Shown in pieces: positions 23,494 to 33,696 of a stretch of DNA of 64,000 nucleotides. The stretch covers positions 218,125 to 282,124 of the forward strand of contig QKYT01000034.1 in the NCBI GenBank assembly GCA_003550305.1, written 5' to 3'. This stretch comes from Glomus cerebriforme. Its lineage: Eukaryota; Glomeromycota; Glomeromycetes; Glomerales; Glomeraceae. The first letter of the stretch is position 1. Every line of letters begins with the position of its first letter. A program made the position numbers and the translations under genes. The notes below the pieces were generated by a model. That model was not told the DNA's origin. It made no database searches and saw only the letters and a list, made by a program, of their open reading frames with translations.

Positions 23494-26400
23494 TCATGAT
23501 AAAAATTCTAAGGTTGCAGGTTGACAAACAAGACTTGTTATCTTTCTAACTAAAACGAATTTTTTCATTTCCCTTTCTTCACTATAAAAAAATATACATA
23601 TTAATTTGTAACTTTTTTATATAATTATAATACCAAAATCAATTAGCAATTTAATTATTTTACCTTCTTTGAATTCTCAATAAATCCAAAATACCAGTTA
23701 CTGAACAACACCCAATTGCAAATCCATGTCCTTGACTAAAAGAAAATTGTCCAGTTGTAACATAACCAATTATATCAGATTTGGAAGGTAATAGAGATAG
23801 TTGAACCTAAAAATATTCAACAAATAACTACATTAATATTTAATTGCGTTCAAGTTCATGGTAATAATACATTGCGTTGATTACCTTCTCGACACCATCT
23901 TGGTCAATATCATTTAGATTATTTTTCCTGTTTTTGAATACATTGATCCAATAATCGTATTTATTCTTATCGGCCTTGTATATTATAGCATTTGGTCCAG
24001 GTAATCCCCGTGCCAAGAATTCTACTCTAACACGAACGAGAGCTTTACTCAAATCAAACGAGACATCTCCACTTTCAAGGCTAATACCTCTGGCATTAAA
24101 TGCTTGCATAATTTGTGTATAAAGCATCTGGCTAAATTCTTCACTTGAATTTTCGAAATTTTCAAGTAATTGAATGTGTTTTATTCCTTGAAGTAACCAT
24201 GGTGTTATTTCTTTAGGTTCTTCAGTTATATCCATGGAATCCTTTTCGCGTGTCTCATCACGTGATTCTTTTTGATCTATATCTATCCCCACCAACTTGT
24301 AAAAAGGTGGTTCGAATGGTGAATCAACTTGAAGTTTTTTAAAATTTGGTCGCTTTGCAGGTGGACGTTTGTTGTATTCCAATTCTGCTATCTTTTTCTG
24401 CTCATTGTAAAAATTTTCAAATGATTTAGTACCAGGAAAATCATATGGAAAACATGATATACCAGATTCGAAATGTTGGTTATGACGTTCTCGCAGTCCT
24501 AATAATATAAATTGATTCAAAAATTCAAAAACTTGCTATTATAAGATGCCAATATATTTATTGATCTGATACATACCACCGACCCATGCACCTGCAAAAA
24601 TAAAACTTTTCCAAAAAGACATTCCCCAACCTGCAGGTAAAATAATATTCCAGCCGCCAATAAATTCTGGCGATGATGATGTCTTTCTTACTGATCGAGT
24701 CGACATGTTACCATCACGTTGTATCAAGAAGATTGGAATTAGCGAATCTTCCGGTTGTAATAATAACTTTTGTCCTGGAACAAGCAACTATCATGTTATA
24801 AAAAATAATTCTCATTAAAAAACCCATCATAATCTCATTTCAGACATAAAATTTTTATAATAATACATACTTTGCTTCTACGTTTATCTAAATCACCATC
24901 GGAAATTTTACTGGCATATAACGCGTTTCGAACATTGTCACTCCATAAATCAGAATATGCAACATTTTCAGGCCAATTAGCCAAAATATCTTGTATGTCT
25001 CTTTCTGATTCAACAGATAGTGTATTCGTACGTGGTGGAACTTTCTTTGGGAATCTACACAATGTATTTTATTCAATTAATAAATGTAAAGTCATTAATA
25101 ACGAAAATGAAAATATACCAACCGTAAACGCGGATCGAGGACCGTTAATCCTAATACGATACTAGGAGGTAATGATGTAGATGTTCGTAAATCACGCAAA
25201 GCTTTCCATGTCTAAATAATTGTATTATGTAAGATGAAGAAATTATGCTTTAAACTAATATTATATTTACCTTATGTGCCCCAATATTTACGCGTGGCTT
25301 TAACAGCATATCATTAGAAGGATCACTAGGCTCATCATATAGGTCTAAAACTTCTTGTAACAAAGCCGTTGACCGTGGACCAGTTAATTCAAACATCAGA
25401 AACTCATCTTGAAGACTTTGAATTGATATAGCTATAAAATAACGAAATAATGTAAATTATAAAAAGATTATAATAACCGCTAAAACTGATCTTGATTATT
25501 CAGAGCTGCTTACCATCTTGTAATTTCATTTGTTCACGTGCAAATTCTAATGTTGTTAATGCTTCCTTAAAAGTGCTGGGGTGAATCCAAATAAGAATAT
25601 ATCGATTGTTATCCTCTGTATTTATGTTTGGCATCCAAATAAGATTTATTGGTGTCACTAAATGATTTGGATATTTTAAATAAGCGTATATGAATGTGGA
25701 ACATTGTCGTTTTCCATCCAGATATCTGTATTAATGTATCAAAATTAATAATATGTAATTTAAACAAATCGCATGTTAGAATATAGAAAAATAAATCGCA
25801 AACCTTTCACTCCCTACAGATGGTAATGTTGGATCAGTGACGCTTTTAAACAAACTTATAATATTACTAGAATCACCGGATATTTTTATCCACTCAAAAT
25901 AAGAGGCATCATGAATGATCGAAAGATGTTCACTGGCTCGATACGATGCTTTGATGCTCTTTTCATTTGGATGTTCTACCTTAATTCAAAAATAAATTTC
26001 TATTAGGAATGGAACAGATTTTTATGGTAAAATAGAGATGACAATCACCAATTTATATCCCCATTTGTCAGTCATCTTCATTCGTTTAGAATGCCACATA
26101 TGAGTTTCAAGCCACTTCTTATTACCTAACGTAAAAAAAAAAAGTTAAATTCACCTTGATAAACAAATAACAATTCGGTTAAATATTGTACCCTGTCGTC
26201 TTTTATATTCAGTGGACAAGGAACCCGGACGCCTTCTTTTTCGTCTGCTCTGTTTCTTTAGAGCAGTATTGTCTGATTCCATCTATAATTACATAAAAAT
26301 TTATTAGTCCTTAATGATTAGGTTATAATAATGCAAGATTGTTAGCCTAACCTCATCCATTGCCTTTTTTCTCAAACGAACAGGTAAACGTTTGACATTA

Positions 26401-26989
26401 TGACTTGCGGCGCGACGTCGAAGGTGGCGAGGTAGAGTTTGAGCAGCTCTAGAGTTTTTAGCCTGACTAAATGAAATTAACATAAATAAGATGAAATCAT
26501 TCCTGTCTAAAATCGAAGGAAGCAAATTAAAATTACTATTTACTTTGCTCGCTCCAAAGCATCATTCATAGCATTAATTTCAAAAGCTCTCGCCTAAATA
26601 AGTAGTAATTTCTGAAATAAGCAAAGAATTGATAAGGATAATATTTAATGCTTAGATACCTCTGCAAAATCCACGACATCAATAGTTCTCGGAATATATT
26701 TTGTTCCTAAAATTTCCAAAAAATTAAAAAACTGCCAACAAATTTTCTATTATAATCTGTTTTTAAATGAATAAAAATAATTCCTCAAACCTTTCTTAGA
26801 GCTAGTATCGAAGCCATGTATTTCAATTGTTCTTTGGACAACAGTTTTGGCTGAAATTTGAACAAAATTTACGAGTTAATATAAACCTTTTAATACGAAC
26901 AAAAACATTAAATAGAAAGGATTGTTTATTAATTCACCTCTTTTTTTATCTTTGGAATTATTGTTGTCATTACTGGCTCGTTTTTTCAT
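23494..26989 (-). CDS. POP1: RNase P/MRP subunit POP1, 16 exons, 789 aa
   Basis: Exons (minus strand) are 26989-26938, 26850-26791, 26706-26660, 26593-26544, 26466-26352, 26282-26192, 26125-26049, 25979-25804, 25725-25514, 25431-25271, 25211-25123, 25054-24871, 24787-24577, 24498-23885, 23806-23664 and 23581-23494. They sum to exactly 790 codons with stop. POP1 is the largest shared protein of nuclear RNase P (tRNA 5' processing) and RNase MRP (rRNA processing). Signatures in order: YIPRTIDVVDFAEARAFEIN, the hallmark LPRHLRRRAASHNVKRLP, KKWLETHMWHSKRM with KWGY, YRASEHLSIIHD, the central KLLVPGQKLLL and AGAWVGGLRERH (POPLD region), and the C-terminal IGYVTTGQFSFSQGHGFAIG, then KFVLVRKITSL. 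The nuclear-type basic N-terminus fits. POP1 is single-copy and essential in yeast and human. Confidence 0.95.
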
Positions 26990-27241
26990 TTTAATTATTT
27001 GGATTTATATCGAAAACTGAAATTTAAAATATCGACAATCAATCTCACATATATGAACAATCATGTGACTTCGTGACTTCAGAGTTCAAGTTGGGTGCGA
27101 TCTTGCAATTATTGGTTTATAACCAAAATTAGATAAAATTTGCGAAATTTGCGCCCATTTTTAGACCCGTTCCTGAACTTTTAATTAAAACAAAATGAAA
27201 TGCCTTCAACCACTAACGATAAACCTAGTTCCTCATAAAAT
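26990..27241. promoter_or_regulatory. Bidirectional promoter between POP1 and FEX
   Basis: Only 252 bp separate the two start codons, which face away from each other, so both core promoters and 5' leaders must fit here. A CATGTGACTTCGTGACTTC stretch near 27062 contains the word GTGACTTC and its near-copy. No clear TATA box is visible. Co-regulation is inference. Confidence 0.6.
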
Positions 27242-28668
27242 ATGTCTTCGAGTACTTTAGCAGTAGCTTTTAATAATTTAGAAAATGAAGTTATAGAGAA
27301 TGAAGTTGAAGAAATTAAAGAACCTAAAAATATACCACTAGAATTGGAAGAAAGAGCGGCTGTTGATTTGGCGATTTTTATTCCGTTTTCAATTATTGGT
27401 GTTCTTATTCGTATTGGACTTACTAACCTTCATTCATATCCTGGCTCACCAGTCTTTTCGTTAATATACCCGCAATTTGTTGGTTGTGTAATGATGGGTT
27501 TTTGCTTAGCAAGAAAAAGATTCATATTAGAAAGGTAAGAAAAAATAAAAATTTTTTTTCTATTATTTATTTATACTATAATAGTCCATTGTTCTATGGT
27601 TAGTTAGGTATCCTCCTCTGTATATAGGACTTACAACAGGTCTTTGTGGGTCTATAACAACTTTTTCTTCGTGGATTCTTTTGATATTCAAAGAATTTAT
27701 TGTACAGTCTACTCCTCATCGTAATGCTGGATATAATGTACGAATCTTAAACTGTGTAGACTATCTTAAAGCAATCCAATTTGTCTTATTTTTTATTTCA
27801 TTGATTTTTAGGTTCTTGCAGCACTTGCGGATATCGGAGTTACAATAGGGATGTCTGTGACAGGACTAAAATTTGGAGAACATTTAGCAGATATAATAAT
27901 TCCAAAACATAAAATTCAATCCGGAAAACTTTATCATATTGTTCGAAAACCTTTTAAGTTAAATGAGCTTACTACTCTGGATTTTATATGTCTAGGATTT
28001 GGAATTGCTTCAATTGTCCTTGTAGTTGTTTTAGCTATTACAATACAAGTAAATAGAAGCATATTATTCGCTATCGTATATGCACCATTAGGTATTATTC
28101 GTACTTATTCATACAATATTAATCATACGAAATAATTGTCTCGACTATATAATAAATATATTTTTCCTTTAAGGTACCATTATTAGATGGCAACTATCCA
28201 GATTTAATACATTGAAAGATCCTTTCCCATGGGGAACTTTTACAGCAAATTTGTCAGGTTCAATTATTATTGGTATATTGTTTTTCTTGAGCAACGGTGT
28301 AATTTCTTCAAAAATAAGCTGTGAAATCGTTAAAGGACTTACAGATGGATTCTGTGGTAATTATACTATTTGTTTTTATTTTAAAAATAAAGAAATTGTT
28401 AACTTTATCCCGTATTCTAATTCCAGGATGTCTAACGACGGTTTCTACTTTTGCTGTAAGCTTTTAAATATTATGATTGCTCGATTGTTTGTATTTTGAA
28501 TTTATATTGACGAAATTTATTTTGTAGACTGAAATCATTGCACTACCAAGAAAACATGCGTACAAATATGCATTTGTTTCTATATTAATGGGACAAGTTG
28601 CAATGATATTAACTGTTGGAATATATCATTGGACTGTTGGCTTATCTACAGCGTGTAATCCAACATAG
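27242..28668 (+). CDS. FEX1: Two-domain fluoride exporter of the FEX/Fluc (CrcB) family, 351 aa
   Basis: Exons are 27242-27534, 27608-27737, 27812-28091, 28174-28356, 28427-28455 and 28528-28668; phases agree. FEX proteins export fluoride across the plasma membrane. Bacterial Fluc is a dimer of one four-helix domain; fungi fuse two such domains with a linking helix, as here. Domain 1 (~40-155) has R57 and the signature GLCGSITTFSSW (109-120). Domain 2 (~225-350) has R239, GTFTANLSGS (255-264, N260 being the family pore Asn) and GCLTTVSTFATE (296-307). The Asn position of domain 1 is Gln (Q78). The Phe-box pair is F117/W120 in domain 1 and V301/F304 in domain 2, so the two pores differ. An acidic N-terminus (~15-38) precedes helix 1. 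It shares a short promoter with POP1. Confidence 0.94.
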
Positions 28669-28776
28669 TTAATAAATTAAGAACAAAAAAAACTGCCAAA
28701 TTTTTGAATTTTATATTTTTATTAATTTCATAATGTTACAAATGAAAATAAATAAAATAAATGGATTAATTTTACA

Positions 28777-28823
28777 TTCACCTCCGGTGAATTTCACCAG
28801 AGGTGAATTTCACCTCCGGTGAG
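28777..28823. repeat. Three tandem 15-bp palindromes at 16-bp period
   Basis: TTCACCTCCGGTGAA (28777-28791), TTCACCAGAGGTGAA (28793-28807) and TTCACCTCCGGTGAG (28809-28823) are separated by single bases. Each is an inverted repeat with a 3-bp centre, and units 1 and 3 are nearly identical. They sit between the convergent 3' ends of FEX and the HAM1-like gene. They could form hairpins in either transcript or be a worn microelement. Confidence 0.9.
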
Positions 28824-28974
28824 CGTTAAGATAATCCAAAATAAATAATAATCAAAAAAATATAATAAATAATAAATTAATTAATAGAGACTATATATTA
28901 AAATATTAAGAGTAGATCTTAATTATAAACCATTTTTAAAAATAAAAAACTTTGTATCACCAGTAAACTAAAAT

Positions 28975-31559
28975 TTATTCCTCTCTAACCTGAGCGCTTT
29001 GACTAATTTGTTGATTTTGCCAATCATGTTTTTGTTTCTCATCACCAGTTGCTGCTCCCTTAAGTCCCTTTAATCCTCCTGTCCTCTTGCGCATGACATC
29101 AGTAAATTGATTACTAACTTGTCCTCCAGCTTTAGTTATATTTTCTTTTACATATTCAACAGTCTTAATCATTTTGTCTGTAATAAGATTGGCAAATTGA
29201 CGTTTCAAACGTTTCTCGACCAATGGAGTCAAGAATGTGTACAAGAAACTATTAAAAATGTAACAGAGAGAAAGTTCAGTACTTATGATGATAATTAACA
29301 TAAATAATACGATTAAATTTAGACTTACTCATGCTTCGTATCATGTAAACGAAGTTTTAAATCATCAATGGTCGTATCTGCCTCTAAAACTCTAAGGTCA
29401 AGAACCGGATTTGCATCACTGGGTGGATTCAAAAGGACTTTCAATTTAATTGTCAAACCATTCTTTGGAATGGAGAAATCTACTAAACCGACCTAAAAAT
29501 TTTGAAAAAAGATCAACATTAATTTTTTTCAACCATATTTACGGAATAATGTTATTTTACTTACATCCATCATGTTAATGAGACCTTTTTTCTTCTTATA
29601 ATAGAATGCGATATTGCGAGCGTCAGCATTTATTTTAGAGCTATAAAGATGAAATAAATTAATATGACGCTTATATTTTCGAATACCTCAATACCGTGAA
29701 TAATACTTACATTTCGATATATGCAGTATTCTGTAGGATATCTTTTTCGTCCACGCCAAGATTAATATCTGTAGAGAAGTTCATACGTAAGTGGCTTGGC
29801 ACAATTTCGGCAAGATAAAGAACGATATTATCGAAGACATAATCGTATTCCTCATCAGAACTACAAAATATTATAGAATTATTAACATATAAAATTTTAT
29901 AAATTTGTAAACCAATGAAAAAATTTTTTACTTTTCAATTCTGGGTAGAGGCAAATATTTTAATCTTTCACCAACTATCGGTAAGATCTTCCTAAAATCT
30001 TTGATGAGTTCAAACTTAACGGTTGGTTGTCCTCTTTCATCCAAAAATAAATCATGAATTAAAGTCTCAAAGTCTTGAGTCCATTGAGTAGTTAATTGAT
30101 CATCTTGTAAGGCTTCGTTAAATGCATTAACCTCATCAGCTATACGTTGAGTGTTTTCAGAATAGCGCTCAAGTAATAAATATCTTCCCCTATCAATAAG
30201 TTTTGAACCGCGATCGACGTAATCCGTCTCTTGAACAAATTTAGGATCACGTAACGACGAGATAGCAAATTGTCGAAGTTCATCAACATATGATCTCAAT
30301 TCCTCATCACTTTTAACGTTTTTACCGAGATCTTTCAATGCATTAATTAAAGGATTAAGCGATTTGTGATTTGCAAAATTCTCGATTAATTTCTTAGCGC
30401 TTTCTCGAGCTTTTTGGATGTCTGATTGATCAGTAGCTTCTTTAGCTTGTGTTTTTGTGGTTTCTGTGACATGACCAGCGACTGATTGAGATTGTTCACT
30501 AAGGCGAGAAATTGTATTGATGAGATCCTCGAGAACTTGTTGATATTCGGGTCTAGATTGAGTTTCAACCATCAAATTTTTGAATCTGGACACAAGGATG
30601 TCACGTTGTTCTTCGGTTATTTGATAACCGGAAACTTTATCCCTGAAATGCGTGGCCAAATGCTTTGCTCCACCAGTTGCAGTTTCTCGAAAACCTTTTT
30701 TGCCTTCACTGAAGTCCTTTACATGTTCCCCAGTAATATTAACAGCTTCCTTGGCGACGGGATAAGTACCTTCACGAGCATGCTGCGCAGTTTCATCCCT
30801 TGCCTCTTGAAGAGTCTTTTCTTCATCAGATCCAACTCTAGTAGGAACATCTGAATCTGGTTCTTTACCTGGAATAGTTCGCAAAAGAGCGTCTTGAACG
30901 ATAGAGTGAATATCATTTATTAATTTTCTGAATTCCGAGCTTGATATGAGAAGTTGTGGAATTAACAAGACTCTTTTGAAGGCATCTTGAACTACTGGCT
31001 GGGAAGATGAAACATCATTATTAGCTTTATTCTTCAAATCACCGGGTATCGTTACAGATTCTAATTAAATAAAGTGATAAAAATAATTGATGAGCTTTTA
31101 AAATATAATCCGAAATAAAAAAAAACAATTAATTTCGAAGACTACTTACTACCAACATCTTTTGAAGCTTTACCGGTATAGTAAATAACGTTCTGTAATT
31201 CATCTCCTACATTCTTTTCTTCAAATATCTTTTTAGTGGTATCTAAAAGCCTTTCTGTATCAGCCAATACTTTTTGGCCTAAAGGAGACATATCATGTGC
31301 GGTAGCATGAAGGGCTTCTGATTGTTGAACAGATTCAATAACGTGCGTGATTTGTTGAGTTGATGGAAGTCTTCCATCCCTATGAAAAACATGTGGCGCA
31401 GAAGAATTACTACCATGTATAAAAATTTAACGAGGGAAAAAATCGAATTAAAATTTACTTGATATCATCAACAACTTGATTCGCTTTATCACGGGTTTCA
31501 ATTGCTTCGCGTTCACGTTCGGAACGTTGTGGATCATTTTTTGGTGGAAGGTTAGACAT
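28975..31559 (-). CDS. HAM1-like fungal protein (HAM1 N- and C-terminal type), 7 exons, 707 aa
   Basis: Exons (minus strand) are 31559-31459, 31379-31150, 31060-29932, 29860-29711, 29640-29565, 29492-29329 and 29248-28975; phases agree. The N-terminal ~500 residues are helical, charged and apolipoprotein-like, with repeated EARDETAQ, KARESAKKLIENF and LRQFAISSLRDP segments. The C-terminal part (~480-640) has beta-rich segments such as NIVLYLAEIVPSHLRMNFST and GLVDFSIPKNGLTIKLKVLL. This layout matches a fungal family annotated as HAM1-like, whose C-terminal part has been compared with BPI/TULIP lipid-binding folds; lipid binding here is inference. It is unrelated to the HAM1 nucleotide pyrophosphatase. 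The end is Lys/Gln-rich. Exon 2 ends at a tandem donor (GTAGTAAGT), so +/-1 residue isoforms are possible. Confidence 0.82.
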
Positions 31560-32362
31560 GATTGCTTTGATATTTTATTAAATTTTTTGCAAAAAAAAAA
31601 ATTTCTTATAAAATGAAAATGTCGAAATTCTGGTTTTTGTTGTGAAATAGGTGGGAAAATAATCGAGGTTTTTATATAAAATGTAAGTTATCAATTTGTT
31701 CATAATTACATCATAAAATTTCCTTCAGTCATAATAGAATTTGCTCGTTTTTCATCATCGCGTAATTTTTATATTCTTTTTTATTATGATGGAATGACGT
31801 TTGTTTTTTTAAGTAAATGCGTTAATATATGATAATTATTCGGTCATATTTGTATACTTGAGACTTTGGAGTTAAAGTATAAGGTATCATGTAGATCATT
31901 TTAATCATAAATAGTTAAAAATTTCTGCACGTGACTTATTCTATAGTAATTACATAATCAGAGAATTTTAATTAAATAAAGTAATGTGATTACATATTAC
32001 GTCAACTCCATTAAATTTACCGTTAATTCATCTATCGCAAGGATTTCCGAAATATTTTACGCTGGATCGATGTGCTCGTTGATATGTTTCAAAAAAGTCA
32101 TTATGACTCGTACGGATATAACCCTATATAACCTCTTTCGTGCATGTAGAGATTTAAATAGAAAATGTACGGCATAACCAAAAATACCAAAATACTGACT
32201 CAACGAAATCAAAAATCCTACGCGTTCGAGGCGTTTTGTGTGACGCATTTGAATTCGAAAGGAGGCGTAGAGGCGCAGTAGATTTGTTTATATCGACATG
32301 TAATCATAAATAATCATATGCAAATCACACATTAATCTCAGTTTATTCCCAATTGTCTAATC
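31560..32362. other. Divergent spacer between the HAM1-like and MATH-BTB genes
   Basis: About 800 bp that must hold two promoters. A CACGTGAC word lies near 31929 and a GC-richer stretch at about 32220-32285. Short frames here on both strands overlap each other and look like chance. Confidence 0.5.
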
Positions 32363-33457
32363 ATGAACGAATCAAATTTTGAACCTAATAAAGATGATTT
32401 ATATCATTTGAAATCGTATACATGGGTAGTCAAAGACTTTCAAGATATCTATCGTCTTATGGGTAAATCTCAATTTATTTTAAGTGAAAGATTTTATTCA
32501 CCATCAACTCCAGTAAAAAGAGACAATAATATTTGGAGATTTTTATTTGTTCCACGAGGAAAATCCGAAGTTTCCAAAGAACATTTCTCTCTTTATTTAG
32601 TCCCCCTTAAAAATTTTTACGAAGAACAAAATGGAATATGTTATCGACAAGCAATATATCAAATTAAAGTGTTTGTTAACACCAATAAACATACTACATT
32701 AATTGATTATAAGGATAAAATATACAACAATATCACTCAGTTAAATAGTAAATATAATAGATGCGGAGAGTATGACTATTGTGATCTCAAGAATGTTTTT
32801 CCTGACGATGATAGTAAAACGGAAAAAACAGATTTAATTTTTAAAATTCATTTTTATTATGATAGAAAATATACGATTGAAATATGTCCATCTAATAATG
32901 ACAAGGAGGATAATTTTAGTAATTTATCATTTGAATGTTATTTTAACAATGAAAATTTTAGTGACATTACATTCAAATTTAATTGTGGATCTGAAGTCAA
33001 AGCAAGTCGACTTGTTCTTGCGATGAAATCATCTTATTTCAAGGCTTTATTTGACGGAAATTGGAAAGAATCAAAGTCATCGGTAATTTCAATTAAAGAT
33101 GTTAAATATGAATGTTTCAAAAGAATGGTTTATTTTTTGTATAGTGGAAAACTTGATAGTGGATTATGTTTTGAAGAATTGAGGGATTTATTTGTTGAAG
33201 CTGATGTTAGAGATATTATGGATTTGAAAAAAGCGATTTCTATGAGGATTGTTAAGCATGTCAATGAAAATTACTGGGATGAAATATTACTAATGGGTTG
33301 GCAAACGGAAAATGCAGAAATGAAAAAAGCTGGATTAAAATATTTTAGTGAACATTGGATGGAAATGAATAATTCCGATAAAATGAATAATCTTATTTCT
33401 AATTCAAATTTTGATTGGCTGGAAGAGTTGTATAAGGCAAAACTATTTGGTGTGTAA
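32363..33457 (+). CDS. MATH-BTB protein, likely CUL3 substrate adaptor, 364 aa
   Basis: Single exon. The N-terminal ~19-165 looks like a MATH/TRAF domain: YTWVVKDF at the start, SERFYSP, NIWRFLFVPRG and HFSLYLVPL correspond to its strands. A BTB/POZ domain follows at ~195-295: FSDITFKFNCGSEVKASRLV, LAMKSSYFKALFDGNWKES, then YECFKRMVYFLYSGKLD. A helical C-terminal tail follows (3-box/BACK-like). The arrangement is that of SPOP-type adaptors, which bind substrates through MATH and cullin-3 through BTB. The gene ends 239 bp from the end of the ion-channel gene, tail to tail. The substrate is unknown. Confidence 0.9.
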   Translation: MNESNFEPNKDDLYHLKSYTWVVKDFQDIYRLMGKSQFILSERFYSPSTPVKRDNNIWRFLFVPRGKSEVSKEHFSLYLVPLKNFYEEQNGICYRQAIYQIKVFVNTNKHTTLIDYKDKIYNNITQLNSKYNRCGEYDYCDLKNVFPDDDSKTEKTDLIFKIHFYYDRKYTIEICPSNNDKEDNFSNLSFECYFNNENFSDITFKFNCGSEVKASRLVLAMKSSYFKALFDGNWKESKSSVISIKDVKYECFKRMVYFLYSGKLDSGLCFEELRDLFVEADVRDIMDLKKAISMRIVKHVNENYWDEILLMGWQTENAEMKKAGLKYFSEHWMEMNNSDKMNNLISNSNFDWLEELYKAKLFGV

Positions 33458-33696
33458 TTTCCCTTTTTTAGTATATATTTTATAAATAAATGAAAGCAAG
33501 ATTTTTGATCAGGTTGATAATTATTGGCTGATAGTTTGTGCAACCTGATTCGTTTATTTAATTCGATCACAAGACAAAATGATATTTCGGCATGGGAAAT
33601 CACGAGAAAATAATATAATTAATATTACAAAAAAAAATCAACACATTATCTTACACATTATTTTACACTAATTTAATTAAATCATAATTTTGAAGT

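Noticed and set aside
30386..30916. Several frames inside the HAM1-like gene
   Set aside because: Shadows of the large third exon.
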